A stretch of 64,000 nt of DNA from Leptodontidium sp. MPI-SDFR-AT-0119 (taxonomy: Eukaryota > Ascomycota > Leotiomycetes > Helotiales > Leptodontidiaceae): NCBI GenBank assembly GCA_020726505.1, contig JAHLEZ010000006.1:248001-312000 (forward strand), read 5' to 3'. The notes under the pieces are model-generated. The model did not search any database. It was not told where the DNA came from and was given only the letters and a program-made list of their open reading frames with translations. Position 1 is the stretch's first letter. The number at the start of each line of letters is the position of its first letter. Both the position numbers and the translations under genes were made by a program. Positions 46,044-57,061 of the stretch are shown here, piece after piece.

Positions 46044-46581
46044 GATCGAAGCTGTCAACGTGTACGGGATAAGATGGGTTGAAGTTGAATCTTAGTTTGA
46101 ACATGGACTTGGGGGATGAGATTGTAGATTAGTCAGAATGTATTAACCGAGAATTCAGGTTGCTATCCCAGAACGGCCCTCTACCCAAGAACATTTCTAA
46201 TGTTTCTGGAAATTAAAGTTTCCTGGAGTATTCTTGGGCTATCCAATAGTCGTTATTTGCCAAATTATGAAGGATATCATTGTTGGGGGAGGGATTACCA
46301 TGCCGTGCCATTGCTTCTCTCGATTATTAAACGAATGTGTTTTTTTGAAGCCTTCCATAATCCCTACATACTCTCTAATACAACCAAAGTCTCTTTCTAA
46401 AATACATTACCGACGGGCGTAATTAGGAACATAAGATCCAAGGAGTATGTCCCCCAAACCAATACGACAATGACAGACCAGAGACATACATTTTGCGAGT
46501 TACAAATCCCCTGCTGGCCAGCAGCCCAAATCCAAACTCTAGTCTCATCCTCGGCTAAAAAACAACATTTAAGCCCTTGAT
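46044..46581. other. Intergenic, no gene seen
   Basis: Promoter side of the NTPase gene and 3' flank of the secreted-protein gene, both on the minus strand. No gene or repeat recognised. Confidence 0.4.
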
Positions 46582-47366
46582 TTACTTGGTAGCTGGTACG
46601 CCGCCAGTAGATCCAACAGTGAGAGGGAACTCAACCGCAGTCATCGAGGTGACCCCAGCGTTGTCCAAGGCGGCTTGGGAGAGCTGAGTGATGCTGGGAA
46701 GAATGTTTGGGTTTCTGGATCATGTTAGTCTATATAAAATTAAGTAGAGCTAGGGACATACCTGGCAGACTCAATGGCAGGAAGGGCTGAGGCGGCGGTC
46801 TCTGGGGTAGGATCGTTCTGGATCGTCATGAGTCCATCGAGAACGGCTGGGGTATTCTTGATGATCAAGGCGTTGGACTTGGCTCCTGCACTACCTGCAG
46901 CTGTTGCAAGTACATTTCGTCTTTGATCCTCATCTGACTCGGCTTGGAAAGCAACGGTGGCAAGTTGTCTGATCTTCTCAGGGTCGGTCTAGAAAATGTG
47001 AGCAAACGGTCATTGAGTGTAAGTTATCCTGCTTACCTCAGTACCAAGAGTGTTCAACGAAGCGGAAACAGTGTTGGCATCATTGGCAAAGGCACCAGCG
47101 GCATACATAACAGCTGCGGCGTTGGAGTTGCCCTGAACGGTGGGTGGAGTACCAGCGGGGCCCGCCATGCTTGCACCAGATGTTGCCTTCGCAGCGGGTG
47201 CAGAAGACTTAGCAGCAGCACCCGATGAGGCACCTGAAGCTCCCTTTGCTGGTGCCTTTGGCGCTGTGCTGGTAGTTGCTCTGGTAGCAGATGTTGCCCG
47301 CCCATTCAGAGGAGCAGCAACCGAGGTGCCGATCAAGGACAGGAGAACGATGGAGAGGAACTTCAT
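46582..47366 (-). CDS. Secreted Ala/Ser/Thr-rich protein
   Basis: Three exons, complement(46582..46714, 46762..46988, 47037..47366), 690 nt, 229 residues, with GACTAAC branch and CCAG acceptor in the second intron. ATG 47366 starts a clear signal peptide, MKFLSIVLLSLIGTSVAAP. A low-complexity Ala/Ser/Thr/Lys region (about residues 22-65, with repeated APAKGASGASSG- and AAKSSAPAAKATSG-like blocks) follows. Then comes a helical part: AAAVMYAAGAFANDANTVSA, KIRQLATVAFQAESDEDQRR, LPAIESAR, LSQAALDNAGVTSMTAVEFP. No cysteines are seen after the signal peptide. Probably extracellular or wall-associated. The family is not known to me, and no GPI signal is evident. It heads a group of four secreted-protein genes up to 53.7 kb. 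Confidence 0.75.
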
Positions 47367-47826
47367 TTTGCTGGTGGGATCGTGTGAAAGATGTGCTTGG
47401 CGAGAAAGATCGAATGTATTAGAAAATTAGACAGAAGTATTCGACCGGCGAATGAGATTATAGAACTGGATTGTTGGATTGAGCTGGAATGTTGTACTGG
47501 AGAATTGAAAGTCTTCTGGAATGCACAATGGAGTTATATATCTAAAGCTTCGTAAGGTTTGTATGTCGTATGTATGTCGTATCGCAAGATTTGGGGATTT
47601 CATCTCAATCACTTGGCAAATTTGTTACAAACGTCCATCACAACCATCTGTCTAGGCTTCGTTTGATCCCTATGTTTGTGCTGATGTTCTAAGTTCGCAA
47701 CCTGATGTTTCTAGGTTTTGAACTTAGCTTGGCATCCCCAGAGAATCAAATGTGGCAGATCTTGAATATCCAGAAGATACAAGGGAATCGCGAACTGTTG
47801 CCCTGGTACATGATGCGATGCGATAA
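47367..47826. other. Intergenic, promoter of the Ala/Ser-rich secreted protein gene
   Basis: No gene seen. The direct repeat GTATGTCGTATGTATGTCGTAT at about 47560-47581 is a small tandem. Confidence 0.4.
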
Positions 47827-48456
47827 TTAGTGTTGCGATTGGTCTGACTCGCTGCTTCGCTTAGAAGAATGATTCGGAGTCAACGCCTCAAACGATTCGC
47901 GCACGGCTGGGGACCGAAATACGAAGTAGTCCGAGGTCCGTTCACCAACATGCCAGTGTTTCTTCGATTTCCTCAGAATTCGCCTTCTGTGGGCCTCTGG
48001 CTTGTTTGACCTCGCTTGAAACATCTGCGGTCTTGTCCTCTGTTGTTGATGCGATGGACCTGCCAAGACTATTTCAAGGACGTGCTTCCCGTTGCTTGTG
48101 ATGCTTGTCTGTCTCTATCATGCGAAGATCTTTCGACAGAGCCGATATTCCTCGCTGTTCGGTGAACAGTTGTCGGGAAGGGAAGGCTTGTGGGCCCGGG
48201 AAGCTTATTTCCCGACTGGACTCAGCCTCATACGATTCAACTTGTTTTCTTTCTACTCTATCAATGAGTGTTCCTCATCAACGGACTCTTCTAAACCATC
48301 TAATCCAGCATCGTTTGATTTCGCCGTTATTTTTCTTGTCACCACCTGCTTGCTGTTGTTAATCCGTTTGTATACATCAAGCTGGTCTTGATAATAATTG
48401 CCCTTCACGAATACATCAGGCCAGTACAGGCTCCTAATACGAATCATGTCTATCAA
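47827..48456 (-). pseudogene. Gene remnant in several frames, unknown family
   Basis: Coding-like minus-strand sequence continues across this stretch but changes frame. From about ATG 48447: RSLYWPDVFVKGNYYQDQLD, NNSKQVVTRKITAKSNDAG, then LEESVDEEHS, where the frame closes at a TAG. The neighbouring frame goes on LIDRVERKQVESYEAESSRE, FPGPQAFPSRQLFTEQRG, LSKDLRMIETDKHHKQREAR and stops. A third segment from ATG 48024 reads SNKPEAHRRRILRKSKKHWH, VGERTSDYFVFRSPAVRESF and ends at 47827. No canonical introns join the parts, so a decayed gene is the simplest reading, though unusual introns cannot be excluded. It overlaps the start of the ferritin-like gene by a few bases on the other strand. Confidence 0.35.
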
Positions 48457-49503
48457 ATCAGTCTTCGTTATTGCTGCATTGAGCCTTGGATCCCTGGTGG
48501 CCGCTCTTCCTACTACTGGTGCATCAAAATATCAGCAGTTTGAACTTGCCAAGAGACAGAATGCAACGACACCAGCTATGAACGCGTCCGGCTTGACAGA
48601 CGTTGACATCCTTCAATTGTAAGTTCGACTGACAACCCTTCAACATTATCTAACATATTCTAGTGCTCTGACACTCGAGAATCTTGAGGGTGCTTTCTAT
48701 GCCCAAGGATTCAGCAAGTTCCCCGACTCCGACTTCATGGCCTTAGGATTGATGGCAGCCGATGTTACGAATCTCAAATCCATCGCCACAACGGAGCAAA
48801 CACACGTCACTACTTTGACAGCAGCAATCGCCGGAGCCGGGTTCAAGCCGGTGCAGCCTTGTACTTACAATTTTGGCTTCACAACAGCTGCGGCAATGGT
48901 CGCTACTGCTGGGAATCTGGAGAACATTGGTGTATCTGCGTATGTCGAGCCACGTTGAAACCCCGGAACACAGACTAATACGTACTTAGATACCTTGGAG
49001 CAGCGCCTTTGGTTCAAATGCCAGCAATTTTGACTGTCGCCGCAGAGATCTTGACTGTAGAATCCCGCCATCAGACTTTGATCCGGACTCTGGCAAAGAC
49101 TGCCGCTATCCCCTCAGCATTCGATACTCCACTTGGCGTACGATCCGTCTTTTCACTCGCTGCTCCTCTGATTTCATCTTGCCCTGATGGCTCCAACCTT
49201 AAGATTACTGCATTCCCGGCACTTACCTTGGCTCCAATGCCCGCAATGGCGAATTCGACAACTATGCCGGTGGGAACAAGATTGACCGTGATGGGAAGCC
49301 CAGCGGGAGCTACGAACTGTGCATTTTCCAATGGAGGAGCCCCTGGAGGGACCATCTATGTGACGTTCGAGAATGGCGGATGTGCAGTTCCCCAGGGCGT
49401 TGCCGGTATCACATACATGCACTTGACATCGTCTGCGCCACAAGGCAACATTCTGACTGACAGTATTGTTGTTGCGGGAGTGCAAGTTCTCAATGTCTCA
49501 TAG
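48446..49503 (+). CDS. Secreted ferritin-like domain protein
   Basis: Three exons, 48446..48618, 48664..48939 and 48990..49503, 963 nt, 320 residues. ATG 48446 starts a signal peptide (MSIKSVFVIAALSLGSLVAAL), with a possible KR processing site after ELAKR. The ferritin-like helices begin DVDILQFALTLENLEGAFYA and continue FMALGLMAADVTNLKSIATT, EQTHVTTLTAAIAGAGFKPV, MVATAGNLENIGVSAYLGAA and LTVAAEILTVESRHQTLIRT. This E...E-x2-H / E...E-x2-H arrangement is that of the ferritin-like (Rds1-type) proteins of fungi. The C-terminal 140 residues are beta-rich and Ala/Gly/Pro-rich. Members are stress or starvation induced, and di-iron catalysis has been suggested, but the exact activity is unknown. Part of the secreted-protein group. 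Confidence 0.85.
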
Positions 49504-50156
49504 GCAACCAGTGTCAATGGGAGGAAAAACGGGGGTGGATAGATGTGATTAGGGATTAAATCAGGGCATGAATCATAATAGCAAATGTATATTTCCACTC
49601 GTTTAATTACTCTTCATACATGCTACCTAAACATCTGCCATTCAGATTATGGTGTTAGACAAAACAATCCGAATTCCTGCTGTGACCATCGGGAAAATGA
49701 AAAGTCATATGTTTCTAGTCTCGCAAGAATTGCCAAACCTCCATCGCCGCGTTTCATCTGATCTTCTGGTAGGTGCACTGAACTGGGATGGTTCCTCAAA
49801 CCCGCGAAAGAATGAGGCTGGTGTTTCAAAATATTCCCGTGGAACTGTTTTGACACGGACGTTCACAAGCGACCACATCACTGTGGCGTTCGTTTCAGTA
49901 CCCTCCACTGTTGATACGCCGGATATGGGAATTCGAATGCTTGATTTATGTCTATCCCGCCGCTGCATGCTTCGTTCCATCCCAATCAAGGATCAAGAGT
50001 TTTCTGACTCTTTAGTTCATTCTGTTGACAGATCTAATTTGGCTAACGGGAAAGTCTCTCTGATTATCTTTTGATTCATTGTTCACATCACTTTCCGTTC
50101 CAATTATACTTCTGTCGTCTGGATTAACGATAAACCATTACACTATTCTCGTCGAG
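49504..50156. other. Intergenic with one doubtful frame
   Basis: A 141-codon plus-strand frame (49649..50074, ATG start) and a 94-codon minus-strand frame (49705..49989) overlap here. Neither has a signal peptide, a recognisable domain or a convincing gene structure. The plus frame (SKYSRGTVLTRTFTSDH, VAFVSVPSTVDTPDMG) is the better of the two but I do not call it a gene. Confidence 0.4.
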
Positions 50157-51085
50157 ATGAGGGCATTCACATATGTGGTAGTGTTGGCAATATTTTCCGT
50201 GGCTCAAGTATGAACAAATACGCTTCCTTGATTGATGATTGCTGACTATCTATACTAGGCTCAAGATCCGATCATAAGTGAATCGCCATTGATGACAGCG
50301 GGAATAATTGCTCCTCCAGCAGCCCCAGGAGGATCAAATCCACCTCCTCCAGCTCCTGGTATGCCGAACAATCCGGCACCTCCGGCACCTGTTGCAACTG
50401 CAGCTGCGCAGTCGGCAGGCGACCCGATCATCGACTTGAAAGCACTCATGACAGCTGGTATCATTGCTGGATCAATGAAGCTGAATGAAGCTGTCGGGAT
50501 TCCACAACCGGACGGCTCACCTCCTCCACCAGTCAATTCTGGCGCACTTGCAGTGGCCGGAATTGTGGGTGGTCAAGCAGCAGGAGCTCAAGCGACAGTA
50601 GGTGTTCTCAGATTGTTTGCTCTGCTTCTCTGGCATCCTCCAAGCACCCTGCGTCTGAAAGCAATACTAAATCCTACTTCCTATAGTCACCTCCAACAAT
50701 GCCAGCGACAAGCAGCCCAGCCATGAACACAGGGAATCCAGGAGCTCCTGCTGCTGCCAATCCACTTCCTGCTGGAATCAACCCCGCCACCTTGATGACA
50801 GCTGGAATATTGGCAAGTGCACAGCCAACATCGGAGGCTACTGTTGGCATTCCACAGCCCGCTGCAGCAAACCCGAGTGCAATTGAGTCAGCAACACTTG
50901 TCCCCGCTGGGATTGTTCAGGGCAACTCGACTTCGATAAGTCCGACTGGAGGAGTCCAGCCAGCTCAAGGTGAGGCCGGAAACTCTACTGTACCTGGTAC
51001 ATCTACGGCAATGAAAAGTACAGGAGACTTAAAGATGACTGTTTGGGCGGGGTGTATTGTTGCAGCTATGTTTACTTTGATTTAA
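50157..51085 (+). CDS. Secreted, probably GPI-anchored protein with internal MTAGI repeats
   Basis: Three exons, 50157..50207, 50259..50597 and 50687..51085, 789 nt, 262 residues. All junctions are phase 0 (GTATGA...CTAG, GTAGGT...ATAG). The signal peptide is MRAFTYVVVLAIFSVAQ. The mature protein is Pro/Ala/Gly-rich and built of degenerate units: SPLMTAGIIAPP, KALMTAGIIAGSMKLNEAVG, IPQPDGSPPP, GALAVAGIVGGQAAGAQAT, ATLMTAGILASAQPTSEATV, GIPQPAAANP, ATLVPAGIVQGN. The C-terminus has a small-residue site (GNSTVPGTSTAMKST) before a hydrophobic tail (TVWAGCIVAAMFTLI), as expected for a GPI anchor. A wall or surface location is inferred. The short hydrophobic MTAGI(I/L) cores set in Pro-rich linkers are unusual. 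Family not recognised. Confidence 0.75.
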
Positions 51086-52059
51086 CTGGCAATTTCGGAC
51101 TTTTGGTTATCTATATGCGTTTACCTACAGTACAACACTTGAAGACTGTGTCTCGAGGAACTATAATCTGTACATAAAACCAACTACTGTTAAAAAGGCA
51201 TAGTAATATCTTCTCAGAATCCATAGACCATTTCTTGACCTTTTCCTGCCTCCGTAGATAAATTCTTCCGAGGAACCGAGACGACAAGGACCAAAAGTTT
51301 TCGCAGCGGCATACTGTACTCCGCCATATAATACGATCAATTGTTTGTGGATATCGTCGGACCAATAATCATGCAAGCAGTAGACGAAATGTCCCGAAGC
51401 AAGATGATCGATCTCGTGTAGCTCATCATGAAGACAACATCGACTTCAACAATTCTCGCTTCGCACCAATGATGAAATATTGATCACCTCGCAAGTTTTG
51501 CGCTCCGCCGACGAATACATTCAATCCGGCTCCATAATCTCCCGAAATCACCCATGGGCTCGTAATCGGTACATGATCTACGAACGCATGCCCTGCCCTT
51601 GAAGTTTCAGGATTGATTCACTGAATGGAACGCCAAGATGTGCGGTCAAAGGCCAGACTTTCAGCCTAGCTGCCCTATCCTTGCTGTAGATCCATTCAAA
51701 CTTTGAAATGAAGCTTAAAACATCTTGTTGCGAAAATGTATATTTATCTTTTCTGCAGGCATGACAACCTGTCTATTCCTTGAAACATTTCAGCCTCCGT
51801 CCTCATGACTTGTACGGATACAGTACACTTCGCAACTGAAAGGGCCAATGACACTTCGGACGCTTATATATCCGTCCAGGTCATGCAGCATGACACTTGA
51901 ATGTCATGAAGGACGGGAGCTTTGAGACCTCCGAGCCTCCGTCTCTTCCTACTTTAGTCGCTGATCTCGGCCAAGTTTAACTCTCAGTCATAATTCCCCA
52001 TTCATTCTTTCCTTTTATCTCAACAGTATCATTCCGTACAGCCCAGGTGGCTTTTAATA
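51086..52059. other. Intergenic, no gene seen
   Basis: About 1 kb between two plus-strand secreted-protein genes. A TATA-like CTTATATATC lies at 51861-51872, about 190 bp before the next start. No gene or RNA recognised. Confidence 0.4.
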
Positions 52060-53745
52060 ATGGTTCACTCTAATTTTCGTGTCTCTCTTCTGCTGGTCAG
52101 TTCAATTTTGTTGGGTTCGGTCAGATGTCAGGACCAAAATGTTGGTTGGAATCAGGTGGTCAACTTGAACGGAAATGTAAGTACCAAAGTCAATTCGGCA
52201 TTTCGACTTCGATAACTAAATCAATGCAGATGCAACTTACTCGTGTTATTCTTCCGGATAACTCTGCAGTCGAGACTTTCTCCCAAACCCAGCGCCAACT
52301 CATCGTCAACCAGAACCCAGCTCCTCTGTCTGCTAATCATGTCGTCGGCTCAACTGGGCAGCCTTTTGTTCAATTGCAACAAAACTCGATGACGATTGCT
52401 ACAAACGGAGCGACTGATCTTGTGGGGGCCCAGATTGAACTTCCAATGGACCCAAACATGCTTCAACAGGCTGGAAATATCACTCCCGAGAACACCTTCG
52501 TTGCAAAGCTATCCCCGGACAAGCAGGCATGGATGGTCATGGAAGGAATCAAGAGTGTCAACACGTGAGAAACTTCAGTCCTTTTATGGGGAAATCTAAC
52601 CAAATTTAGAACCGACAACACGGTCCGTATCGTCAAGATGACAAACATCGATGGTGAATATATGGCCATTGGACGTATGACAGTCGAGACAAGCAACGTG
52701 TTGAGTCCCTTTGGCCAGCAAGTCAACGTTACTGGGTCAGGAATTCAAGAAATTGAGTTCAATGATGGGTTCCGGATGTCATTGAAATCCACACAACAGA
52801 TGACCGTCAGCACGAATGTTGTCAACGGTGTCAGTACAACCATGACTTCCCAAGTTGGCGCTCCAATCAGTGAGTACAGACCCGATAATAGATGCACCGC
52901 TTTCACTCCCTTCAATTACCCAAGCGGTTGCAAATGAGTTGGGAGTCTACTTCGTGACGTCGCTAATCAAAGAATTCAGACAATTATCGTTACCTCATCA
53001 CCACCAACCTGGGCGGCGTTCAACCTAACCTCAATCAAATGCAAGCTGTTGTCCAGCTTCCTCGTAAGTAGCAAATGTCTTCTAAGTCGAGGCTTTGCTG
53101 ACAAGTTTAGTGAATACCGATCGTGTAATGGCAATGGCAACAGCCATGGGTGTTGATCCAAACGGCGCAATCACTCTTGGTGTGGCCCAGAGATCTATTC
53201 TTCTGAACCCTGGAGGAGCAACAAATATTCAACCAAATAAAGCCAAGAGACAGGACCAGACTCCTACGCAAGATAACAACCCCGTTGCAACCCAATTGCT
53301 CCTTGCACCAACCTTCACACCCATCGCCGCAAGAGCAGCTATCGATCAGGTCAACGCACGTGTAGCCATCCCAGTCAATTCGATTAACGGAGAGTTCATC
53401 CTCACCATGGCAAAGGCAGGAGCAGGCGCTGGTACTGGTACTGGGTCTCAAACACTAGAGCCTGCTGGCACTGCTCCAACAACAGAAAGCAGTCGTAACG
53501 GCACTTCGACTCCAGCAGAAGTTGGCACGGGAGGGGTTGGAGAGGCAACAGGAAGTGTCACCATGACTATGAGCGAACTTAGATCTATGATGGCAAGACA
53601 AGCGAACGGAGGTGTTTTCTTGGCTGAGGCCATGTTCCCAGCAGCTCCAGCACAAGGAGCAGCATCTGCCGCAACGGGACCAAAGCTTACGACACGAAGG
53701 AACAAGGTTCAAGGGCCAACCAAGGCATTTCCGTTCGTTGGTTGA
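52060..53745 (+). CDS. Secreted protein of unknown function, 476 residues
   Basis: Five exons, 52060..52176, 52230..52564, 52610..52869, 52980..53063 and 53111..53745, 1431 nt; all junctions keep frame. The signal peptide is MVHSNFRVSLLLVSSILLGS with cleavage near VRCQ. The N-terminal 150 residues are beta-rich: MQLTRVILPDNSAVETFSQT, QLIVNQNPAPLSANHVVGST, PENTFVAKLSPDKQAWMVME, then VRIVKMTNIDGEYMAIGRM. The C-terminal half includes ATAMGVDPNGAITLGVAQRS, a KR site (NKAKRQDQTPTQ) that may be cleaved, and Gly/Thr-rich linkers (GAGAGTGTGS). It ends TKAFPFVG without a GPI signal. No enzyme motif is seen. It shares the Ala/Thr/Pro-rich style of its upstream neighbours. Function unknown. Confidence 0.75.
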
Positions 53746-54987
53746 TTAGCTGAAGCGACTTTTGGATTGAGGGTTTCAATGTAGCGGGGTGTGCAGTGAA
53801 TGTTAATTTGGAAACAAGAGGCCTTGACGGCGGCAGGAACTGTATTGGTGAAAGAGCGTATGCTTCCCCGAAGAACTAGAAATACCAACTTTAGCTACCT
53901 TCGTTTCGAGTAAGATTTTTTGGTCTGGCTGTCAATTGGTGAGTCTTGCTGCCCACCCCAAGCACGTGTTGGCGTGTCACTAACCCCATATTTGGACTTG
54001 GACCTTTTCCGTAACTTACGTCTTCCTGGCGAAATACGTCAGAAGTTGCAAAGCAAAGGTAGCTATCAAATCTAATCTGTATGTCATCTTCACCCGAATC
54101 TTGCGATGTACATGTTCACGGTCCTCAGGTGACAACCTCTTCGGACTACAGAACAACGGACTACGTTGAAACATGTCACGCCATCTTGGTTATGCTAAGC
54201 TCACACCAATTTGATAGCTGTTAATAAACCTGAAATCAAGCTTTCGATCATCGCGGCAGGGATATATAAAGGCAGTTATTGAGATCCCCGCGTTTGTCCT
54301 ATAATCCATGCTCGATCTCAAAGTTTGCTATGCTTGGTTCAAGTGATCAACATAGTATTCGTCATGAGTGTTCCTGATGGCGGAAGCGCATAGATACAAA
54401 GTTGATGTCTCAGATCTGGCAAAAAGAGTATCAGTGAGTAGTCATGACGATGCTGAGAGCAACAGGCAGAAAACAAGAAGTAAATCTTCAAGAAAGGGGG
54501 TTCCTTGTCCCAAGCAAGGACGCTGGGTTGAAGGCTTGCAGAGAAATTGATGTCAATGAACGATTTATTAAGACGTGTTTAATCTAATTGCTTTGGATCG
54601 TAGCATTTGTGGCTTCTTGAGAATAGTTCTGGCTTAGAATCCCTACTTTTTCATGCCAATAGAATTACGGCAGTGATGACCATAGCATCACTTTCCCACT
54701 CTCTGAATAAATGAAGGTCGTTTTGTCTTCAAATATCTTGCGATGTCTTCCCCCCGATCTTTAGAAACTTACATTGCTTAATTGAAGGACTTGTATATTG
54801 ATTAAGAAGCGTAGTTTATCCTTCAAATAAAGGGTATATCTTGTTTACCCTTATTACCCGCTGCTGCCCATCAGCGGATGTTTGGCGAGGACAGCCTGTG
54901 TGTCAGCTTGGACGATGACAACCCCGCAGAAACTCCCCCCACTTTTGGTCTTCAAGCTTTTGCACCAGCATCACGTCTAACCTCAAC
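53746..54987. other. Intergenic, no gene seen
   Basis: About 1.2 kb between two plus-strand genes. A TATA-like GGATATATAAAGG lies at 54259-54271 with no convincing gene after it; the 60-codon frame at 54368..54550 has no recognisable features. Confidence 0.4.
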
Positions 54988-55614
54988 ATGACTTCTCTAT
55001 TCTCGAACGACCTTGTGTCTCCAAAGGTGCTGGAGACGCTCCCGGAAGGCTACACATGTCGAGCTCTCCAGCGAGGCGATTACAAGCTTGGTCATCTGGA
55101 CGTTCTTCGAGGTCTCACACACGTTGGGGAGATCACAGAACGGGAATGGATTGAGCGATTTGATGCGTTGAAGGAGTCAAATGGCACGTACTATGTCGCT
55201 GTACTGGTCCAGAAAGATGGAGATGTCGAGAAAAGAATCGTTGGGACAGGCACGCTGGTCGTCGAGAAGAAATTGTGAGTAATCACCGAGATCATGAGAT
55301 CTTCGCTGATTGTTTAGTCTCTACAAGCTGGGAGTTCAGGGCCATATCGAAGACATAGCCATTGCCGAAGACCAGCAAGGAAAGAGATTGGGCTTGAATC
55401 TTCTTCAATTCTTGGGTCATATTGCCGAGAAGACTGGATGCTACAAGGTATGTCTTTTCGTCAGCATAGACTTAACAGATTTTTAACATGAACCCAGACA
55501 ATCCTTGATTGCAGCCCAGCAAAGGAGGGATTCTACGTCAAGTGTGGATATGAGAAAGCGGGACTTGAAATGCACTGCTACTACGACGCCGAGGCTCAGA
55601 AACACAGGGTGTAG
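54988..55614 (+). CDS. Glucosamine-6-phosphate N-acetyltransferase (GNA1 type)
   Basis: Three exons, 54988..55274, 55318..55447 and 55498..55614, 534 nt, 177 residues. This is a GNAT fold: GYTCRALQRGDYKLGHLDVL, LTHVGEITEREWIERFDALK, YYVAVLVQ and RIVGTGTLVVEKKF. Then come the beta4-alpha3 acetyl-CoA site GHIEDIAIAEDQQGKRLGLN and the end of the domain CYKTILDCSPAKEGFYVKCG, YEKAGLEMHCYY. These match Gna1 of yeast, which acetylates glucosamine-6-phosphate in UDP-GlcNAc synthesis for chitin, N-glycans and GPI anchors. The length is normal. It ends convergent with, and 97 bp from, the alpha-galactosidase gene. Confidence 0.9.
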
Positions 55615-55711
55615 AGAGTGAAGGTATGATTAGGTTTGGGGTTTGTCATTTCTTCTTAATTCGATTGTAGAGTTCAGCGACTAAGTCTCGAGAAGAATTC
55701 GATACACTAGT

Positions 55712-57061
55712 TCATTGGAAGAAGCACATTGAAGCATTTGCTGGAACCTCCCACAATCGAAGTACCTTCGCTTCATGAGGCATCACCTCCACAGTGTACG
55801 GAACATCATACATCCCCTCCTTATGCTTCCACAGATCCCGCACTCGAAACGTATCCCATTCCATTGCAAGATCCCGACGCGGGCTCACGCTCATCTCAGC
55901 TGTGAAGCTTCCCCGATTCAGGAGGGCAACTGCATAACTTCCGTCAGACATCTCCTTTGCGTAGACCTGCAGGTCTTCATCCTCTCCAATTCCCACCGTC
56001 TCGGCAGAAATACCAAGCGGGTCCTGGTTGATTTCAATCACCTCCTTATTTGAAAGCGTCTGAAGTGAATACACATCGAGAGTCCGAACGTCAGACCCGA
56101 TAAGAAGAGGTGAAGCTACCATAGCCCACATACTAAAGTGTGTGCGGTACTCGATATTTGACGCCCCTGTTCCCACAAGCTGAGAGCTGTTCCCATTCAA
56201 ACCGACAATCAACATGTCGTAGTCGTTCCAATGCCCAGGCCCAGAGTACTGCACGAGGTTGTTTCCCCGATCTAACATATCGAGGACATCGAAGTAATAC
56301 TTCTCGCGATTTCCAGGATAGTTGAAGTCGTCCGAGATGTCCTGACCAATGCGCCATTGATTGGCACCTTCACTTGCAGCCCATTCCCACACATCCGCCC
56401 ACCCACAATGGCAAAAATGGTAGACAATTGGATGAGATTGTGCAAGCAAAGGTTTCGACATTCTCAAAGCGATTTCTTCCATCTCGGACCTAGGTGCAGA
56501 TTCACCGCTGGAGCAGCAACTGTCGTACTTCAAGTGATCAATTCCCCAAGATGCAAACATTGCTGCGTCCTCATCCTCATGTCCCTCACTGCCAGTATAC
56601 CCCGCGCAAGTCATCTGGCCAGGCCCGGAATAAATCCCCAGCTTGAAGCCGTTTGCGTGAGCATAATCCGCGAGAGACTTCATGCCACTGGGAAATTTGA
56701 CGGGATCTACTTCCAATGGGTTATCAGACCGGTTTCCTTTGTAGTGTTGCCATCCATCATCGAGGTTCACGAATACATAACCGGCATCCCTGAGACCGTT
56801 GGATGCCATTGTGTCCATTGTTTTTTTGATCAGATCTTCGTCGATCTGATCTCCGAATTGATTCCAGCTGCTCCATCCCATAGGTGGTGTCAAAGCGAGA
56901 CCATTACTCAATCCAGGTGTATTAGGTTGATCTGGCCCTGGAGTGCTTTGGATGTCAGCTGAGGTGGAAGTTGGTGAGGTCGAGTACGAAATAGTGGTTT
57001 TGCAAACTCCACATCGAAGTAGAGTGACTGCCGCCACAAGCAATACTCGTTGGAAGAACAT
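55712..57061 (-). CDS. Alpha-galactosidase, GH27, secreted
   Basis: Intronless, 449 residues. ATG 57061 starts a signal peptide (MFFQRVLLVAAVTLLRCGVC) followed by a Ser/Thr/Pro linker to about residue 50. The GH27 barrel has LALTPPMGWSSWNQFGDQID, YVFVNLDDGWQ, KLGIYSGPGQMTCAGYTGSE, HLKYDSCC with the nucleophile Asp at about 180, WADVWEWAASEGANQWR, and RIGQDISDDF with the acid/base Asp at about 241. These are followed by GHWNDYDMLIVG, HFSMWAMVASPLLIGSDVRT and EVIEINQDPLGI. A C-terminal beta domain ends VMPHEAKVLRLWEV. It hydrolyses alpha-1,6-galactosyl residues of melibiose, raffinose-family sugars and galactomannan. It is divergent from a sugar porter gene, which suggests coupled release and uptake. 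Confidence 0.95.
   Translation of the reverse strand: MFFQRVLLVAAVTLLRCGVCKTTISYSTSPTSTSADIQSTPGPDQPNTPGLSNGLALTPPMGWSSWNQFGDQIDEDLIKKTMDTMASNGLRDAGYVFVNLDDGWQHYKGNRSDNPLEVDPVKFPSGMKSLADYAHANGFKLGIYSGPGQMTCAGYTGSEGHEDEDAAMFASWGIDHLKYDSCCSSGESAPRSEMEEIALRMSKPLLAQSHPIVYHFCHCGWADVWEWAASEGANQWRIGQDISDDFNYPGNREKYYFDVLDMLDRGNNLVQYSGPGHWNDYDMLIVGLNGNSSQLVGTGASNIEYRTHFSMWAMVASPLLIGSDVRTLDVYSLQTLSNKEVIEINQDPLGISAETVGIGEDEDLQVYAKEMSDGSYAVALLNRGSFTAEMSVSPRRDLAMEWDTFRVRDLWKHKEGMYDVPYTVEVMPHEAKVLRLWEVPANASMCFFQ

Noticed and set aside
49649..50074. 141-codon plus-strand frame in the secreted-protein cluster
   Set aside because: It has an ATG but no signal peptide, domain or splice support, and an overlapping antisense frame is equally open.
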